From CAZHTS01 sp964535315 (GTDB taxonomy: Bacteria > Chloroflexota > Anaerolineae > Anaerolineales > Anaerolineaceae): a DNA stretch of 53,799 bases. The notes beneath the pieces are model-generated. The model worked only from the letters and a program-made list of their open reading frames with translations, was not told the origin of the DNA and did not search any database. The stretch covers positions 1-53,799 of the forward strand of contig CAZHTS010000029.1 of NCBI GenBank assembly GCA_964535315.1, given 5' to 3'. The translations under genes and the position numbers were made by a program. Position 1 is the first letter of the stretch. The number at the start of each line of letters is the position of its first letter. Below, in pieces: positions 51,855-53,799 of this stretch.

Positions 51855-52175
51855 TTACCTATACTTATACGGTGTATGGAGTTTCGCTTGATAAAGGTCT
51901 CTGTATTGGTCAATAAAGTCGGACCCTTCCTCAAGAGTGTTACCATAAAAAGACACGCCTAACAATTCCTCAATTTGCTTGATATATCTCAACTGGTCCG
52001 CGGTAACAGGACGCTCACCATAATGCTTGACATTATTAGATGTAACATCATTGACGAAGCCGCACTTTGTACAAGTCCAAACCCCATTTGATGCTGTAAA
52101 ACCAGGCTGACTGTTCATAAGGGTTTTACAACCGTCGCAATGCCAGTCATATCCAAAATCGTTTAATACGCTCAT
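51855..52175 (-). CDS. Small zinc-ribbon protein
   Basis: A 106-residue protein. The N-terminal half has two CxxC pairs (CDGC and CTKC) spaced as a zinc ribbon, within YDWHCDGCKTLMNSQPGF and WTCTKCGFVNDVTSNN. The C-terminal half (TADQLRYIKQIEELLGVSF, then LEEGSDFIDQYRDLY) resembles the short helical module seen in DUF3072-like and phage proteins. GGAGGC stands in front of the start. It lies 33 bases after the nuclease gene on the same strand. Function unknown; nucleic-acid or protein binding is suggested by the ribbon. Confidence 0.65.
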   Translation of the reverse strand: MSVLNDFGYDWHCDGCKTLMNSQPGFTASNGVWTCTKCGFVNDVTSNNVKHYGERPVTADQLRYIKQIEELLGVSFYGNTLEEGSDFIDQYRDLYQAKLHTPYKYR

Positions 52176-52208
52176 TTTTTCTGCCTCCGTTATTGAAAAT
52201 TTTTCCCT

Positions 52209-52931
52209 TTATCTAGGGAGGCGCCGATTTATCAAAACCAATGCACCAATTCCTAATACAGCCACTACTCCACCTAATGCATATTGCCACCAAGGAATCT
52301 CATTGGAATTATTTATACTTTTTTGTTCTAAGCGTTCTCGACTTGCTTGTTCAGAGCGTCTTCGTTGCTCAGCCAACAGCTTTTCTCGCTCTTCGCGCTC
52401 AACCGCGATTCGAATTTGACGTTCTTCATATGTTTCGGTTGAACCATCTTCCTTTGAGAAAAACAGGAATTCGGTGTGTTCGTCTAAATAGTTGACAGAA
52501 TCACACGCCACTGACAATTCTTGGGACATATCTTGTTCATACGCCCATAGTTCTACCGACCATTTATACTGTTTTGCTTTGTTAATCAACGGGAGGAAAT
52601 CTTTATCACCTGAGAGAAATACCAAACGCCCAGGATTTGTGCTGCGTGCAATTAAGTCAACACCTTCGGCAACTATGCTCGTATCAACTTGTTTCTCGCC
52701 ACGTCCGGACGGACGGTCGAATGCTGTCACTTCCCAACCGTGACATTTCATATTGTCCCAAAATGAATCTCTGCCCGGCGGGGTTGAGCCGAACACCCAC
52801 TTTTTAGTCACTGTGTCGCTGCCGCGAACAGTTTTCACGAATTTTTCATACGAAAACCGTGCTTCCTTGCCGTGTTTATTTTTACCGCCAATGAAAATGT
52901 TTGAGTTGTCAACGAAGATAATAACATCCAT
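52209..52931 (-). CDS. NYN-domain (PIN-like) nuclease with C-terminal membrane anchor
   Basis: I chose the ATG at 52931, behind GGGAGAAGG, giving 240 residues; an upstream in-frame start at 52970 would add 13. The NYN/LabA-like domain covers about residues 1-150: VIIFVDNSNIFIGG, KQVDTSIVAEGVDLIAR and FLSGDKDFLPLINKA, with the acidic residues that bind metal in this RNase fold. A Glu/Arg-rich coiled coil (about 165-205) follows, then a single hydrophobic helix (WWQYALGGVVAVLGIGALVL) and a basic end. The fold predicts RNA cleavage; the tail anchor would hold it at the membrane. It is in a cluster of accessory genes. Confidence 0.8.
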   Translation of the reverse strand: MDVIIFVDNSNIFIGGKNKHGKEARFSYEKFVKTVRGSDTVTKKWVFGSTPPGRDSFWDNMKCHGWEVTAFDRPSGRGEKQVDTSIVAEGVDLIARSTNPGRLVFLSGDKDFLPLINKAKQYKWSVELWAYEQDMSQELSVACDSVNYLDEHTEFLFFSKEDGSTETYEERQIRIAVEREEREKLLAEQRRRSEQASRERLEQKSINNSNEIPWWQYALGGVVAVLGIGALVLINRRLPR

Positions 52932-53039
52932 TTGCCTTCTCCCGATTATTTTAATAGTTTCTTCTACCAACTGGTCGAACTTTCAATTATTGCACCGATG
53001 AAGCGAAGACCGCCCTTTCTACCTGTCGTCAAGAACTTA

Positions 53040-53180
53040 TTAGATTTCGCGCAGTTGATCGGTCAGTGATGTATCTTGCAGTTTCTCGTTTCCTTCGGAG
53101 TAAAGATCAGCTCCAAAAGACGGTTGGCAACCTCTAGGCTGTTTGCATTTACCCGCTCTGATAAGTCAATTATACGATAG
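53040..53180 (-). pseudogene. C-terminal remnant of an unrecognised gene
   Basis: On the minus strand two frames carry protein-like sequence that join into one: IIDLSERVNANSLEVANRLL in one frame, then LYSEGNEKLQDTSLTDQLRE in another, ending with TAA at 53042-53040. A single frameshift near 53090-53100 would connect them. There is no start. This may be the decayed end of a gene. The rest of 52971-53325 holds nothing else I can support, except a hairpin at 53249-53276. Confidence 0.35.
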
Positions 53181-53248
53181 TATTAGGAATCCCATTGCTC
53201 GGTTTCCACTTGCCGATCCAAGCGACTATATCTTACATTATTTTGCCT

Positions 53249-53276
53249 GGGTTTTCCTGTTAAAAACGGAAGACCC
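53249..53276. repeat. Inverted repeat GGGTTTTCC / GGAAGACCC
   Basis: Nine-base arms with one T-G pair and a 10-nt loop lie between the remnant and the ATPase gene, with AAAAAA following on the plus strand. Not placed as a classical terminator for either strand. Confidence 0.4.
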
Positions 53277-53325
53277 CAAAAAAGCTAAGGTTTCCAGTTG
53301 ACTTTAAGTACGATTTGATCAATAA

Positions 53326-53360
53326 TTAGGTTAATTAACCTAAAGGTCATTTAACCTAAA
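53326..53360 (+). promoter_or_regulatory. 18-bp palindrome plus third half-site before the ATPase gene
   Basis: TTAGGTTAATTAACCTAA (53326-53343) is a perfect palindrome. Its right arm TTAACCTAAA (53335-53344) is repeated exactly at 53351-53360, directly in front of the ATG, 16 bases on. This is the layout of an operator with a dimer site and an extra half-site. The position suggests control of the ATPase gene, perhaps by its own product or a neighbour. No clear promoter hexamers were found. Confidence 0.6.
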
Positions 53361-53799
53361 ATGAACTATTTTTACCCTTCCGACCAACAAGCTCTTTTCA
53401 CCAACCGCCGTCAAGAACTGGCAACCCTGGAACATTATCATCACAGCCTGATCCATGGGCCGGTGGAACATGTTGCTCTATTTGGACTGCGCAGAATTGG
53501 AAAAACACTATTATTGAAAGAGTTCATGCGCCAACTGAGCACGTCTACTCCTGAAGAAAAGTCTGTATTTTTGGATTTTTCTGTGATTTGCAGCTCACCA
53601 GAAAATTTTACACTGGGTTTTATCGGCTCAATCTGTTACTGGTTGCTGGAAGAAGGTAAAAGCGATCCGGAGCCTTTTCTGAATCCAGCCACTCTCGGAA
53701 CCGCTGTCCTGAAAGCAGGCGGCGATAAGCTCTATGAAGAAATACAACCCATCCTGCAAGAACTGCAGCGGGCTCGCCCGGATCGCCAGGCCTTGTTGC
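53361..53799 (+). CDS. Archaeal-type AAA ATPase, N-terminal part
   Basis: The first 146 codons of an ATPase cut by the window end. It begins MNYFYPSDQQALFTNRRQE, with the NRRQEL motif, then Walker A FGLRRIGKTLLLKEF (near residue 43-56), and FLDFSVICSSPENF at the second strand. This is the pattern of the 'archaeal ATPase' (ATPase_2, DUF234-associated) group, P-loop NTPases of the STAND/MNS type that are common in Chloroflexota and often have a C-terminal winged helix; that part lies beyond the window. The ATG is immediately after the palindromic repeat. Function in the cell is not known. Confidence 0.75.
   Translation, partial: MNYFYPSDQQALFTNRRQELATLEHYHHSLIHGPVEHVALFGLRRIGKTLLLKEFMRQLSTSTPEEKSVFLDFSVICSSPENFTLGFIGSICYWLLEEGKSDPEPFLNPATLGTAVLKAGGDKLYEEIQPILQELQRARPDRQALL

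Noticed and set aside
1..53799. CRISPR arrays, rRNA genes, or an intact prophage or integrase
   Set aside because: No regularly spaced repeats, no rRNA sequence and no integrase or phage structural gene were seen on either strand.

Overview
This window looks like part of a Chloroflexota (probably Anaerolineae) genome. It is GC-rich and keyed to a fused glycyl-tRNA synthetase, a dnaG-rpoD pair, lipoprotein signal peptides, a VTC/DUF4956/CotH cluster and a complete 14-gene nuo operon. The taxon is inferred from gene content and style, not from a marker comparison. A run of exactly 100 N at 4696-4795, flanked by two identical 55-bp copies, shows that it is a scaffold from a draft, probably metagenomic, assembly.

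Layout. 1-8013: a peptide/oligopeptide ABC importer locus, with the end of one solute-binding lipoprotein, two permeases, a second intact binding protein, a broken and reordered third binding protein around the gap, and two ATPases. 8058-13511: an atypical response regulator, a tRNA-Gln, then a tightly packed run of glmU, a CBS/CorC-type membrane protein, cdd and recO. 13531-16970 (minus strand): a DedA membrane protein overlapping a small membrane-anchored protein with a duplicated motif, then a histidine kinase/OmpR regulator pair. 17154-20174: the VTC, DUF4956, CotH trio, associated with polyphosphate-type chemistry. 20427-27054: fused glyS, dnaG, rpoD. 27074-33241: a receiver-like/HAMP adenylate or guanylate cyclase, a proline-rich membrane protein, a large GT-C-like membrane protein, and a PII-like protein overlapping a Na+/Ca2+ exchanger.

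33510-47782 is nuoA to nuoN, in canonical order on one strand with many start/stop overlaps: a proton-pumping NADH:quinone oxidoreductase with NADH module (E, F, G), connecting module (B, C, D, I) and membrane arm (A, H, J, K, L, M, N). A second large GT-C-like membrane protein follows.

From about 49680 the base composition becomes AT-richer and the content turns accessory: two remnants of RHS/polymorphic-toxin C-termini, each followed closely by a small intact gene that is a candidate immunity protein; an IS-end-like repeat; a zinc-ribbon small protein; a membrane-anchored NYN-domain nuclease; a decayed gene fragment; and, behind a perfect 18-bp palindrome with a third half-site, the start of an archaeal-type AAA ATPase cut by the window end. 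This last 4 kb is the most likely place for mobile or conflict-related functions. The most interesting less-described pairings elsewhere are DedA with the duplicated-motif protein, the PII-like protein with the exchanger, and the response regulator with a repeated C-terminal module.
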